DNA of 46,662 nucleotides from CAKVLG01 sp045637805 (GTDB lineage: Bacteria; Bacillota; Clostridia; Christensenellales; UBA1242): contig JAZUAE010000019.1 of assembly GCA_045637805.1 (NCBI GenBank), positions 1-46,662 of the forward strand, written 5' to 3'. Below are positions 31,992 to 40,080 of the stretch, in pieces. A program made the position numbers and the translations under genes. Every line of letters begins with the position of its first letter. The first letter of the stretch is position 1. Under the pieces are notes generated by a model that worked only from the letters and a program-made list of their open reading frames with translations, was not told where the DNA came from and did no database searches.

Positions 31992-32020
31992 ATTATATAA
32001 CAATAACTCAATTTTGTCAA
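31992..32020 (-). promoter_or_regulatory. Promoter of the surface protein gene
   Basis: On the minus strand: TTGACA (32020-32015), 17-nt spacer, TATAAT (31997-31992). Divergent from the mTERF-like gene; the two -35 boxes are about 20 nt apart. Confidence 0.88.
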
Positions 32021-32038
32021 TACATTACAAAAATATTA

Positions 32039-32068
32039 TTGACATTATAACGACAATTTATTTAAAAT
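32039..32068 (+). promoter_or_regulatory. Leaderless-type promoter of the mTERF-like gene
   Basis: TTGACA (32039-32044), 18-nt spacer, TAAAAT (32063-32068), then only 8 nt to the ATG at 32077 with no Shine-Dalgarno. Confidence 0.7.
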
Positions 32069-32076
32069 ATTAATGT

Positions 32077-33681
32077 ATGAACAAAGATGAGATTTTAGAA
32101 AAGTTTGGTCTTAAACCTAAAGATTATGGGATTCCTCATATTCAAGCGAGACCGCTTCCAAAAGAACCTTTTTATTTTGACAAGTTCCTGCATTCATTCG
32201 TAGATTACGATGATTATTTGCTATTTGTAAAATTATATACCCCAAAAGAGTATCACGAAGATCAAAAAATCATTAACCGCGCCCTTTGGAATGCTGAATA
32301 CCTCATCGGCACACTTGGACTCGAACTTAATAGCTTTGCTGTAATAACTGCAATAAAACCAGACTTTCTAACCGTGCCTATACAAGAGTTTCCTCATATT
32401 GCAAAAATTTTTATTGAATTTTTCTACTGGGAACTACCTGAGATTACTGAAATTATAAACTCTACCCCAGAGATTTTTAAATTTTCTTATGAGGACCTTT
32501 TAAACAAGATTGTTGATTTGTCCCATATTATGCAGGTTTCAAGATACACTATCTTCGACCTTATACACAAATGTCCAAAGATTTTATTTTACACCAAGGA
32601 AGAATTGCAAAACTATTTAACAGTCGTTGCTAAAACGTTTAAATGTCATCAAGATGATTTGCGTAATGCAATTTTCAACTACCCAAAAATCCTTGATATA
32701 CCATTAGATACTATTATTGAAAATTACAACAAGGTTTATGCTAAAGGCTTTACAAGGCTTGAACTTCGCAGAATGTTTATCACAAACGCGTATAATTTTA
32801 ATACCGACCCTGATGAAATTATTAAAAAAGTTGACAAAATAGCTAGCGATGAAAACCTTACAAACAAGGAAGCGAAAACCGTAATCGGTGACTGCCCTTT
32901 CATTCTTCCATTAAACGATCCGTTACAGCATTTTTCTACAGAAAAAGCTCTTAACATGAGACGCGAATTTTTAAAAGAATGGCAGTACGATTTTCAGTTT
33001 CCACACCAAACCTTTTTAATTAAGTATCTTTTTGCACGTTGTACAGCTATAGAAATGCAGTTTTCAAAAATTGTCAATACTGATACACACAAACTTTTTG
33101 CAAGGTATTTTTACTTAAAAGAAAAGCTTGGCGACCGATGCGATTTCTCACACGATCTCTATCTTCCTGACTATAGTTTTGAAAAAAAATACAACATTAA
33201 AACTAAAGAACTTATTGAAAAATATCCTTTAAAAACTTCATACATAGACAGACTTTTTGACGACTATAACAAACTTGATAAACGCATTCTCTACTGGTTC
33301 CCTATCAAAAAGCCTAGCGAGTACTTTATGCCTCCCGCATACTATTCGATAGACGTTATTAAAAATGTTTTTCGCGCCGTTTACTTACCTCAGGATAGAG
33401 CTGTTTATTACTCATTTACTGCTCTCGGGTTTACACAAATTGAGATTGAGTTTTTTCAAAAGACAATCCCTAATCTTGACAAACTAAACATTGCAATGAT
33501 AAGCGATATCTATCTAGCCTTTAAAAAATTCGACTTCACGCTTGAAGAAACAAGCTGGATACTTCTTCATAACCCTGCAATATTTGCGTATGATGAAAGA
33601 GCACTTAAAAATAGACTTAAGATGATTAATTATCACTACGACCTAAAATTCTTCTGCACAGTTTATCCTGAACGAATATAA
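32077..33681 (+). CDS. mTERF-like helical-repeat protein
   Basis: The 534-residue soluble protein is built from repeats of about 36 residues with the pattern 'I..I...P.IL....e.l...i..l'. The repeat prolines fall at residues 95, 131, 167, 203, (Ala238), 274, and again at 465 and 500: steps of 36, 36, 36, 35, 36 and, in the second block, 35. Typical units are LRNAIFNYPKILDIPL and SWILLHNPAIFAY. This is the hallmark of mTERF (mitochondrial transcription termination factor) repeats, which form a nucleic-acid-binding superhelix in eukaryotes. The middle part (about 290-450) shows no clear repeat. Function in a bacterium is unknown; DNA or RNA binding is the natural guess. Confidence 0.7.
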   Translation: MNKDEILEKFGLKPKDYGIPHIQARPLPKEPFYFDKFLHSFVDYDDYLLFVKLYTPKEYHEDQKIINRALWNAEYLIGTLGLELNSFAVITAIKPDFLTVPIQEFPHIAKIFIEFFYWELPEITEIINSTPEIFKFSYEDLLNKIVDLSHIMQVSRYTIFDLIHKCPKILFYTKEELQNYLTVVAKTFKCHQDDLRNAIFNYPKILDIPLDTIIENYNKVYAKGFTRLELRRMFITNAYNFNTDPDEIIKKVDKIASDENLTNKEAKTVIGDCPFILPLNDPLQHFSTEKALNMRREFLKEWQYDFQFPHQTFLIKYLFARCTAIEMQFSKIVNTDTHKLFARYFYLKEKLGDRCDFSHDLYLPDYSFEKKYNIKTKELIEKYPLKTSYIDRLFDDYNKLDKRILYWFPIKKPSEYFMPPAYYSIDVIKNVFRAVYLPQDRAVYYSFTALGFTQIEIEFFQKTIPNLDKLNIAMISDIYLAFKKFDFTLEETSWILLHNPAIFAYDERALKNRLKMINYHYDLKFFCTVYPERI

Positions 33682-33683
33682 AA

Positions 33684-33708
33684 AAGACCCAAACTTGGGT
33701 CTTTTTTA
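33684..33708. terminator. Bidirectional terminator, mTERF-like gene and pnuC-like gene
   Basis: Stem GACCCAA/TTGGGTC with A-tract and T-tract on either side, between two convergent genes. Confidence 0.88.
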
Positions 33709-34665
33709 TTATGAATTTTTAGCCATATCGATTTGTTTGTCCCATACAAATTTTCTATATGTGCGGCGAAGTTTAGCTACGCGCTTTATATTTACACTGC
33801 GTTTTGCTAGGAACACCCTACCGTTTATAGCAACTCTTCTATACATGACTTTCCAAACGCCATAAGCATAAATTGCGTTGGTTATTGTTGAGAGATACCA
33901 CAAGAGCATCGGGAATTCTATCATACTGAACGTTCCGCTTGTAATATATATTTCAATAATTACGTATAGCCACATTCCAAAGCCTATCACGTCCGCAATA
34001 ATTGAGAACACCCAGTTTTCCATATATCGCATTGCACTCAATATCTTAAGTAATATTGTTGCAGTAAATGCAAGTGTTGAGAATATTAGTGCACTTGTGC
34101 CTAAAAACTGGAGGAAAAAGTATGATGGAACTAATATCACCATAAACAACGCTGCACACCAGATATAATCTTTTTTCTTGAGTTTTTTTATAACAATCTC
34201 ATTTGATGAGCTTTGTTCTTTCTTTAAATTTTTACTCCAGTTAATAGCTGCATATATATTTAATGGTACAGATATACACATCATCTTTATAATTTCGCCG
34301 TAAAGCCCACTCTGGTAGGATATAAACGCATAAAGCAAACATTCAACAATACCAAGATACACGCCCGAAAGTTTTCCCCTACCGATCAAATCTACATTGA
34401 CCATTACAACAAACAAGTCAATTACTTGCATATAACTTCGAGGCTCAATTATTAGACAGACAATTCCGCCTATACCAAACAGTGCATACCATATAAATTT
34501 AAACAGGTTATTTTTCTCTAGCAGTTTTAGGATATCGAACCTGTTTGCACCTACACCATAGGCTAGCATCACGCCGTTTGGGTTGCGTATGCCCGCAGTC
34601 GCAGTAACTTTACCCTTGATTAACCCCCTACTGTATCTATTGGATAAGTTGTTTCCGTTATCCAT
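33709..34665 (-). CDS. PnuC-type nicotinamide mononucleotide/riboside transporter-like protein
   Basis: The 318-residue membrane protein has about seven hydrophobic segments and family-type motifs: NIYAAINWSKNL (cf. the NIYGWYxW stretch of PnuC) and a late WYLSTITNAIYAYGVWKVMYRR helix matching the PnuC C-terminal segment. Family members facilitate uptake of NMN, nicotinamide riboside or similar vitamins that are then trapped by phosphorylation. It has an extra basic C-terminal tail (about 40 residues) and an N-terminal cytosolic segment with GIRNPNGVMLAYGVGANRFD. AAGGAG precedes the ATG; last gene of a rarA-helD-pnuC-like operon. Confidence 0.75.
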   Translation of the reverse strand: MDNGNNLSNRYSRGLIKGKVTATAGIRNPNGVMLAYGVGANRFDILKLLEKNNLFKFIWYALFGIGGIVCLIIEPRSYMQVIDLFVVMVNVDLIGRGKLSGVYLGIVECLLYAFISYQSGLYGEIIKMMCISVPLNIYAAINWSKNLKKEQSSSNEIVIKKLKKKDYIWCAALFMVILVPSYFFLQFLGTSALIFSTLAFTATILLKILSAMRYMENWVFSIIADVIGFGMWLYVIIEIYITSGTFSMIEFPMLLWYLSTITNAIYAYGVWKVMYRRVAINGRVFLAKRSVNIKRVAKLRRTYRKFVWDKQIDMAKNS

Positions 34666-34675
34666 TGCATTCTCC

Positions 34676-36844
34676 TTATTTAATAAGTTTTGTCAAATTG
34701 TTTGTGTAATAAATGTTAAGTTTATGCATTGCTCTTGTACATACTACATAGAAAAGTTTAACACAATCTTCGTTATATGTATTATCGTTTGCGTTATACA
34801 CAAGGCAAGCATCAAACTCTAGACCTTTTGCAATATAAGATGGAATAATCATAATCTTATCCTGCTCAAACACGCGGTCTGCGCCTGTTATTATCTTGAA
34901 TTTACCAGCAAACTCTGGGTTTTCAATTATAGCTTTAAAATCTTCAGTGTCTTTTTGAGTCTTACATATAATTGCTAGTGTATTATAGTACTGTTTCAAC
35001 TCTAAAGCATCTTTTATTATTGCTGAGTGTTTTAAGTCTGCGACATCTTTTATAATCTTAACCTCGTCACCGTGACGATCAATCTGATTGTAAAGGTTTG
35101 TTTCACCGATTATGTGTTTTGCAAACATATTAATCTCATAAGTTGATCTATATGTCTTAGTAAGATACGCCATTTCAGTTTTTGGATTATCACGCTCTTC
35201 AGCAAGCATGTTCATAATTCCCTCATAGTTGGTTGATGTGCTAAATGGCATAATTGATTGATTTATATCACCAAAAAGTGTAACTTTTGCATGTCTGAAT
35301 AAATCAGCTAAGATAGCATATTGCATGAGTGAATAATCTTGAGCTTCGTCAACAAGCAAATATTTAATCTTATGTTGGCTAGCATTTCCATACAATCTAT
35401 CGCGGAGGTACATATAACCAGATACGTCCTCAAAAGGAATATATCCGTGGCTCAATAAATCGCGAGTGTAATCAAAGATGTTTATAAGCTCTTTAATAGA
35501 AAGTCGCATTTTCTTTTGTGTTGCTGTAGTGTTATATATCTCCTCTACCATGTTTACAAACCTATCACGATCAGAGTAAAGGTCCATATATAAACTCTTA
35601 GGATCAATCTTGCGTATATTGTTTTCCAGTGTTTTCACAAGCTTTTTCTTGAAAGACTTGTCTTTACCAAATTTGATAGAAACATGAAGCATGATTCTTT
35701 CAATTAATTTAGAGCCTTGCGCATATATACTTTTGCCGCTGCCCTCAAGCTCGTCAGCTAGTTTTGTTAAATATGCCGTATCTATTGCAACTTCGCCATC
35801 ATATTTGATATCCGTCAAATAAAGCATATCTTTTCTTCTTAGCTTCAAGTAGTTTTCAATCAAGTTTATATATGTTGCACCGTACTTCAATTTGATAGAA
35901 GCATACTCGCAACTCTTTTTATTATTTCCATAGTAAGTTTCATAAACAGTATTTACATCGCCTTTTATCTTGAAATCTGTAAGGAAATTTTTAATATAAT
36001 CCATGAATGTTGTTTGGTAAACATTCTTTTCACCGATTTGTGGCAATACATCTGAAATATAGTCCGAGAAAATATTGTTTGGTGAAAGAATTAACACGTT
36101 AGAGTTATTAATTTTTGCACGCTCTTTATATAATAGATATGCAATTTTATGCATTGCAACACTGGTCTTACCTGAACCTGCAGGACCTTGCACGATTAAA
36201 ATATCCGCATCATTCTTACGAATTATTTTGTTTTGCTCTTTTTGTATTGTTGTTACAATATTTTTCATCTTGGCGCTAGCCTTAGACTGAAGCAAACCTT
36301 GTAAAACCTTGTCTATTACTTGAACATCTGTATCAAAGATTTGTTTAATCTTATCGCCCTCGATAACGTATTGACGTTTGAGCAATATTCTACCTTTGAT
36401 TTTTTCCCCATCAGGCACAGTGTACTCAGCATCGCCTGGCTCGTATTCATAGAACATACCAGCTATAGGTGTACGCCAGTCGTAAATATATAAATCCTTG
36501 CCACTCTCGAGCGAAGCTATACCGATATAAACAGGAGTAACTTCCTCGCCATCATCAAAGTCTATTCGCGCAAAGTATGCACTTTTAATCATCTGCTCAT
36601 AAGTCTTTATTTTACGTTCAGAGTTATCTGTCGTCATAGAGCGAGTTTGTATGCGGTTTATGGCATACTCACGTTCAGTTTCGTTTATACCGTTTGTCTC
36701 GTCCCAAATGTATTTAAGGTCTTCCTTAATTTCTACATCATAGTCTTTGACAATATCTTTATTGACCTTGATTTCCTTTTCCAAGATATATAGAACTGTT
36801 CTTAAATAATCTTTTTCTTTCTTGAGCTCTCTTTCGTCAATCAT
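34676..36844 (-). CDS. helD: RNA polymerase recycling ATPase HelD
   Basis: The 722-residue UvrD-like protein releases stalled RNA polymerase from DNA. HelD-specific N-terminal coiled coil (about 1-80), then YIGIASLESGKDLYIYDWRTPIAGMFYEYEPG, the Walker A loop QGPAGSGKTSVAMHK, VDEAQDYSLMQYAIL, GDINQSIMP and C-terminal GLEFDACLVYNA with YVVCTRAMHKL. It lacks the usual DNA-helicase 2B organisation. The start codon touches the rarA stop, with which it is coupled. Confidence 0.92.
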   Translation of the reverse strand: MIDERELKKEKDYLRTVLYILEKEIKVNKDIVKDYDVEIKEDLKYIWDETNGINETEREYAINRIQTRSMTTDNSERKIKTYEQMIKSAYFARIDFDDGEEVTPVYIGIASLESGKDLYIYDWRTPIAGMFYEYEPGDAEYTVPDGEKIKGRILLKRQYVIEGDKIKQIFDTDVQVIDKVLQGLLQSKASAKMKNIVTTIQKEQNKIIRKNDADILIVQGPAGSGKTSVAMHKIAYLLYKERAKINNSNVLILSPNNIFSDYISDVLPQIGEKNVYQTTFMDYIKNFLTDFKIKGDVNTVYETYYGNNKKSCEYASIKLKYGATYINLIENYLKLRRKDMLYLTDIKYDGEVAIDTAYLTKLADELEGSGKSIYAQGSKLIERIMLHVSIKFGKDKSFKKKLVKTLENNIRKIDPKSLYMDLYSDRDRFVNMVEEIYNTTATQKKMRLSIKELINIFDYTRDLLSHGYIPFEDVSGYMYLRDRLYGNASQHKIKYLLVDEAQDYSLMQYAILADLFRHAKVTLFGDINQSIMPFSTSTNYEGIMNMLAEERDNPKTEMAYLTKTYRSTYEINMFAKHIIGETNLYNQIDRHGDEVKIIKDVADLKHSAIIKDALELKQYYNTLAIICKTQKDTEDFKAIIENPEFAGKFKIITGADRVFEQDKIMIIPSYIAKGLEFDACLVYNANDNTYNEDCVKLFYVVCTRAMHKLNIYYTNNLTKLIK

Positions 36845-38133
36845 TATTTGCTCTCCTTTCGTTTGTTTTCTGGAAGCACTATGCTCTTTTCAGCGCCGTT
36901 TGTGCTTGGCTCGTAGTAAACGTGGTCTTTTATTTCATCAGGAAGATATTGCTGTGCCACATAACCGCCATACTCGTGTGGATATTTATATTTAGCGCGT
37001 TTCTCGTTTGCATAGTTTGTGTTTTTCAAATGAGCAGGAACCGCATCATTATAAGTCTTATCAACGTCCTCTTTCGCCCTATCCATAGCTACAATTACGC
37101 TGTTAGATTTTGGACTCATACATACATAAATAATTGCATGAGTGAGCGGAATTAATCCTTCAGGAAGACCCATGTTTTGGTAAGCAGTCAAGGCACTTGT
37201 TGCTACAACCAAAGCCTGCGAGTTTGCAAGACCAACATCTTCACTTGCGTGTGCTATGAGTCGTCTTAAAATTAAGAGTGGATCGCAGCCCGCTTTTATC
37301 AGCCTTTGGCTCCAGTAAATAGCCGCATCTGCATCGCTACCGCGTAAGCTTTTACAAAAGGCTGATAGCATATCATAATACATATCAGTATCTATGCTTA
37401 TAACTTTGCCCTGAGTACACTCTGCAGCGATTGTTTTTGTTATAGTTATCTTCTTATTTTTAAGCGGCGTTGAAAGTACTGCAAGTTCCATAGCGCCAAG
37501 CGCAACCCTTGCGTCACCGCCACTGGTTAGAATAAAATGCTCCATTGCATCATCTTCTATCTCAACATTCAAGTCCCCAAAACCATTCTTTTTATCTTCA
37601 AGCGCCCTTGTTAGAGCTGTTTTAATATCTTGTTTTGTAAGAGGTTTAAACTCAAATATTCTACATCTTGAAACAATAGCTCTTGTCATGTTTGTATAAG
37701 GGTTTTCAGTAGTCGAGCCGATAAACACGATATAGCCTTTTTCAATCGCCTCAAGAACAGCGTCAGACTGAGCCTTGCTCCATCTATGACATTCGTCCAA
37801 GAGAAGATATGTTTTTTTGCCATACATCATAAGAGTGTTTTTTGCTTCATCAATTACTTTCTTTGCATCACCAACGCCACTAGATACAGCGTTTAGCACA
37901 ACAAATGGCGATGATGTTGTATGTGCTATGATTGATGCCAAGGTGGTTTTTCCTGTTCCTGGTGGACCATAGAAAATCATACTGGTTATTCTGCCAGCAG
38001 TTATTGCTCGTCTGAGCAGAGAATTTTTTCCAACAATATGAACTTGACCTAGAAAACCGTCTAGGCTGGTTGGACGCATACGTTCAGCCAGTGGTGCGCG
38101 AGCTGTCATATTTGTTGAAAATAGTGTATCCAT
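36844..38133 (-). CDS. rarA: Replication-associated recombination protein RarA (MgsA)
   Basis: The 429-residue clamp-loader-like AAA+ ATPase acts at stalled forks. Visible: RPTSLDGFLGQVHIVG, Walker A FYGPPGTGKTTLA, Walker B LLLDECHRW, sensor 1 GSTTENPY, arginine finger SRCRIFEF, then the tetramerisation domain (SAFCKSLRGSDADAAIYW) and C-terminal PHEYGGYVAQQYLP. GGGGAG precedes the ATG. Confidence 0.95.
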   Translation of the reverse strand: MDTLFSTNMTARAPLAERMRPTSLDGFLGQVHIVGKNSLLRRAITAGRITSMIFYGPPGTGKTTLASIIAHTTSSPFVVLNAVSSGVGDAKKVIDEAKNTLMMYGKKTYLLLDECHRWSKAQSDAVLEAIEKGYIVFIGSTTENPYTNMTRAIVSRCRIFEFKPLTKQDIKTALTRALEDKKNGFGDLNVEIEDDAMEHFILTSGGDARVALGAMELAVLSTPLKNKKITITKTIAAECTQGKVISIDTDMYYDMLSAFCKSLRGSDADAAIYWSQRLIKAGCDPLLILRRLIAHASEDVGLANSQALVVATSALTAYQNMGLPEGLIPLTHAIIYVCMSPKSNSVIVAMDRAKEDVDKTYNDAVPAHLKNTNYANEKRAKYKYPHEYGGYVAQQYLPDEIKDHVYYEPSTNGAEKSIVLPENKRKESK

Positions 38134-38153
38134 ATAATCTCCCCTTCGGGGAA

Positions 38154-38183
38154 ATTATACCATACAAGAATAATCATTGTAAA
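38154..38183 (-). promoter_or_regulatory. Promoter of rarA-helD-pnuC-like operon
   Basis: On the minus strand: TTTACA (38183-38178), 18-nt spacer ending TATGG, TATAAT (38159-38154). A short TCCCC/GGGGA palindrome (38140-38152) lies just downstream and includes the ribosome-binding site. Confidence 0.65.
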
Positions 38184-38187
38184 TCAA

Positions 38188-38856
38188 TTAAGGCAAACAT
38201 TTAATTAATAAATTAATTAAAATTTTCAACTTGTGGCTTATATCTTCAAGGTCAATAGATAGCAAGTCAAGCATAGAGGTGATGTCTTGCTTTCTATCAA
38301 GAAAAAGTCCCAAATTTTTGTTTTTGGTTAACCCATAACAAAAACCCGAAGAAAGGTCTTTTTCAAGATTGACACTTTTAATTTTTATCCCTCTTTCTAT
38401 GTCTTGTTTTATTTCAAACACTAATCTTTCAGTAGACAATATTTCATCAAGTAAAACAATTAGCATTGCTTTGCGAAGAACTTTGATTTCTTTTTTGTAG
38501 AGCAACAAAACTCTCATCTGCTCCCGCAAAGATTCGTTCAAAGTTTTTCCTTTTAAAACATTCATTATTGTACGCTCCGCAAAAACTTTTACCAAAACTT
38601 CGCCATCAAGCGTTCTATACCTTTCTTTTGAAAATGATGTAACAATAGTTTCAGCAATTATAATTTTATCTATATTATTTTGCAGCACATATTCAGGAAA
38701 AATAAGTTTATAACAAGATAAAAATTTATGTAATTTATGCGACACTTTCTTTCCTGTTAATTTTTTATATTTTGCAGATTTTGCCCTGTTTTTTGATGTT
38801 TTTAATGCTTTTTGCACTTTTTTTATTATATTTTTGCAGTTTTTTAAACTTTTCAC
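38188..38856 (-). CDS. Hypothetical helical protein with Lys-rich N-terminus
   Basis: The 222-residue product is not recognised. Residues 1-40 are strongly basic (KNCKNIIKKVQKALKTSKNR), and the rest is alpha-helical and rich in Leu, Ile, Lys and Glu. No membrane segment long enough for an anchor, no known motif; nucleic-acid binding is possible from the charge. The start is GTG at 38856; no good Shine-Dalgarno is visible, and a CATAAT box lies a few bases upstream, so it may also be leaderless. It lies between rnpB and rarA. Confidence 0.55.
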   Translation of the reverse strand: MKSLKNCKNIIKKVQKALKTSKNRAKSAKYKKLTGKKVSHKLHKFLSCYKLIFPEYVLQNNIDKIIIAETIVTSFSKERYRTLDGEVLVKVFAERTIMNVLKGKTLNESLREQMRVLLLYKKEIKVLRKAMLIVLLDEILSTERLVFEIKQDIERGIKIKSVNLEKDLSSGFCYGLTKNKNLGLFLDRKQDITSMLDLLSIDLEDISHKLKILINLLIKCLP

Positions 38857-38871
38857 ATTTTAATTATGCAC

Positions 38872-38907
38872 AAAAAAAATAAGATGCAAACATTCCCTGT
38901 TTACATC
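38872..38907 (-). terminator. Terminator of rnpB
   Basis: On the minus strand: 10-bp stem GATGTAAACA/TGTTTGCATC (one G-U pair), then TTATTTTTTTT. Confidence 0.85.
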
Positions 38908-38921
38908 TATTTTTATAAAAA

Positions 38922-39254
38922 TATAAGCCTGCCTGTAAGCCGAGTTCTGTCGTGGATAATCATCAATCTTGGCACACTGTTGCCAGTGTGCTCTGTTGCG
39001 ATCTTGGGGGACGAGCGAGCAGCCCACGTGTCCCACATCTTGCATCGTGCAGAGTTTACAGCGGACCCATGTCACCATGGGAACTTGTGAGCTCTTACCT
39101 CACCTTTTCACCCTTACCACTTACGTGGCGGTATATTTCTGTTGCCCTTTTCCTCAGGTCACCCTGGCTTGACGTTATCAAGTGCACTTGCTCTATGATG
39201 CTCGGACTTTCCTCACCGCCACTAGGGCAAGCGCGATTATCCAGCAAACTTACA
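38922..39254 (-). ncRNA. rnpB: RNase P RNA
   Basis: Catalytic RNA that matures tRNA 5' ends. On the minus strand the 5' part contains the universal GAGGAAAGTCCGAGCATC (P4 strand), and the 3' end contains ACAGAACTCGGCTTACAGG, its long-range P4 partner, followed by CAGGC. GAGCTCAC and GGTGACATGG stems lie between. The 5' end is placed from the promoter, the 3' end from the paired GCCTGC; both are good to a few bases. Several open frames on both strands across this RNA are not genes. Confidence 0.95.
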
Positions 39255-39260
39255 TGGAAA

Positions 39261-39289
39261 ATTCTAGCATATACACTAAATTTTGTCAA
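39261..39289 (-). promoter_or_regulatory. Promoter of rnpB
   Basis: On the minus strand: TTGACA (39289-39284), 17-nt spacer, TAGAAT (39266-39261). Confidence 0.85.
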
Positions 39290-39299
39290 GGCAGAAAAA

Positions 39300-39998
39300 T
39301 TAAAATCGTTTTTGCAAATATTGCTGCAGTTTATATACCCCATCATTCTCAAGGCGCGACACATACGACCTACTAATGCCCATTTTCACCGCTATTTCAT
39401 CTTGGGTAAATCTTTCACCACCGTTAATTCCAAACCTGTTTTCTAAAACATATCGCTCTTTGTCAGACAAACACTTTTTCATGGAAGAAACTATGTTTTC
39501 ATAATCCATTTTTAACCCTATACTATCTTCAATGCATTCATCTTCTGCCGCCAGCACGTCCATGAGACGCAATTCCTCGCCGTCTTTGTCACGCCCGACC
39601 GTACTTTCAAGATTTAAATTATTCGCGTGCTTTTTCTGACTTCTAAGCAGCATTAATATTTCATTTTCAATACATCTTGCACTGTAGGTTGAAAAAGTGT
39701 TACCTGAATCTGTCTTATATGTTCTTACGGCCTTTAAAAGCCCGATTGAACCTACACTAATTAAATCATCTTTTCCAAAGCCATTTGGCGGATTGTATTT
39801 GCGTGCAATGTGAGCAACCAAGCGAAGGTTATGTTTGACAAGCTTTTCCTCTGCACTTTTGTCGCCGCGTTTTAGCCTTTCAAAACAATCCTTTTCCTCC
39901 TCTGGGCTTAGCGGTTTTACAAAGGTTTTACTCCTCGCCACTCTACCCGTAAAGAAAAACATACTCGACAACATTTTTAATATAAAAGATAAAATCAT
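39300..39998 (-). CDS. sigK: RNA polymerase sigma-K-type sporulation sigma factor
   Basis: The 232-residue sigma-70 protein has the sigma-K start: a hydrophobic pro-sequence (MILSFILKMLSSMFFFTG, residues 1-18) followed by KPLSPEEEKDCFERLKRGD. Region 2 contains NLRLVAHIARKY, DDLISVGSIGLLKAV and TYSARCIENEILMLLR. Region 4 contains ENRFGINGG and an HTH (TQDEIAVKMGISRSYVSRLE). Sigma-K drives late mother-cell genes after SpoIVFB removes the pro-sequence. The gene is intact, with no skin-type insertion. AAGGAG precedes the ATG; rnpB starts just downstream from its own promoter. Confidence 0.85.
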   Translation of the reverse strand: MILSFILKMLSSMFFFTGRVARSKTFVKPLSPEEEKDCFERLKRGDKSAEEKLVKHNLRLVAHIARKYNPPNGFGKDDLISVGSIGLLKAVRTYKTDSGNTFSTYSARCIENEILMLLRSQKKHANNLNLESTVGRDKDGEELRLMDVLAAEDECIEDSIGLKMDYENIVSSMKKCLSDKERYVLENRFGINGGERFTQDEIAVKMGISRSYVSRLENDGVYKLQQYLQKRF

Positions 39999-40051
39999 AG
40001 CAAAATCTCCTTGCTATAATCCTATTCCGAGTATCGACAAAAAATGACAAC

Positions 40052-40079
40052 AAAAAACCGCTAGCGTGTAGCGGTTTTT
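40052..40079 (-). terminator. Terminator of the RiPP-like operon
   Basis: Stem ACCGCTA/TAGCGGT with a 5-nt loop and T6 on the minus strand, directly after the ABC-F stop. Confidence 0.88.
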
Positions 40080-40080
40080 A

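Noticed and set aside
38140..38152. TCCCC/GGGGA hairpin hiding the rarA ribosome-binding site
   Set aside because: The predicted transcription start, about 7 nt after the -10 box, lies inside or after the 5' arm, so the hairpin would probably not form in the mRNA.
38952..39446. Open frames of 60-164 codons on both strands
   Set aside because: They run across rnpB and the end of sigK; the RNase P RNA motifs, promoter and terminator explain the sequence.
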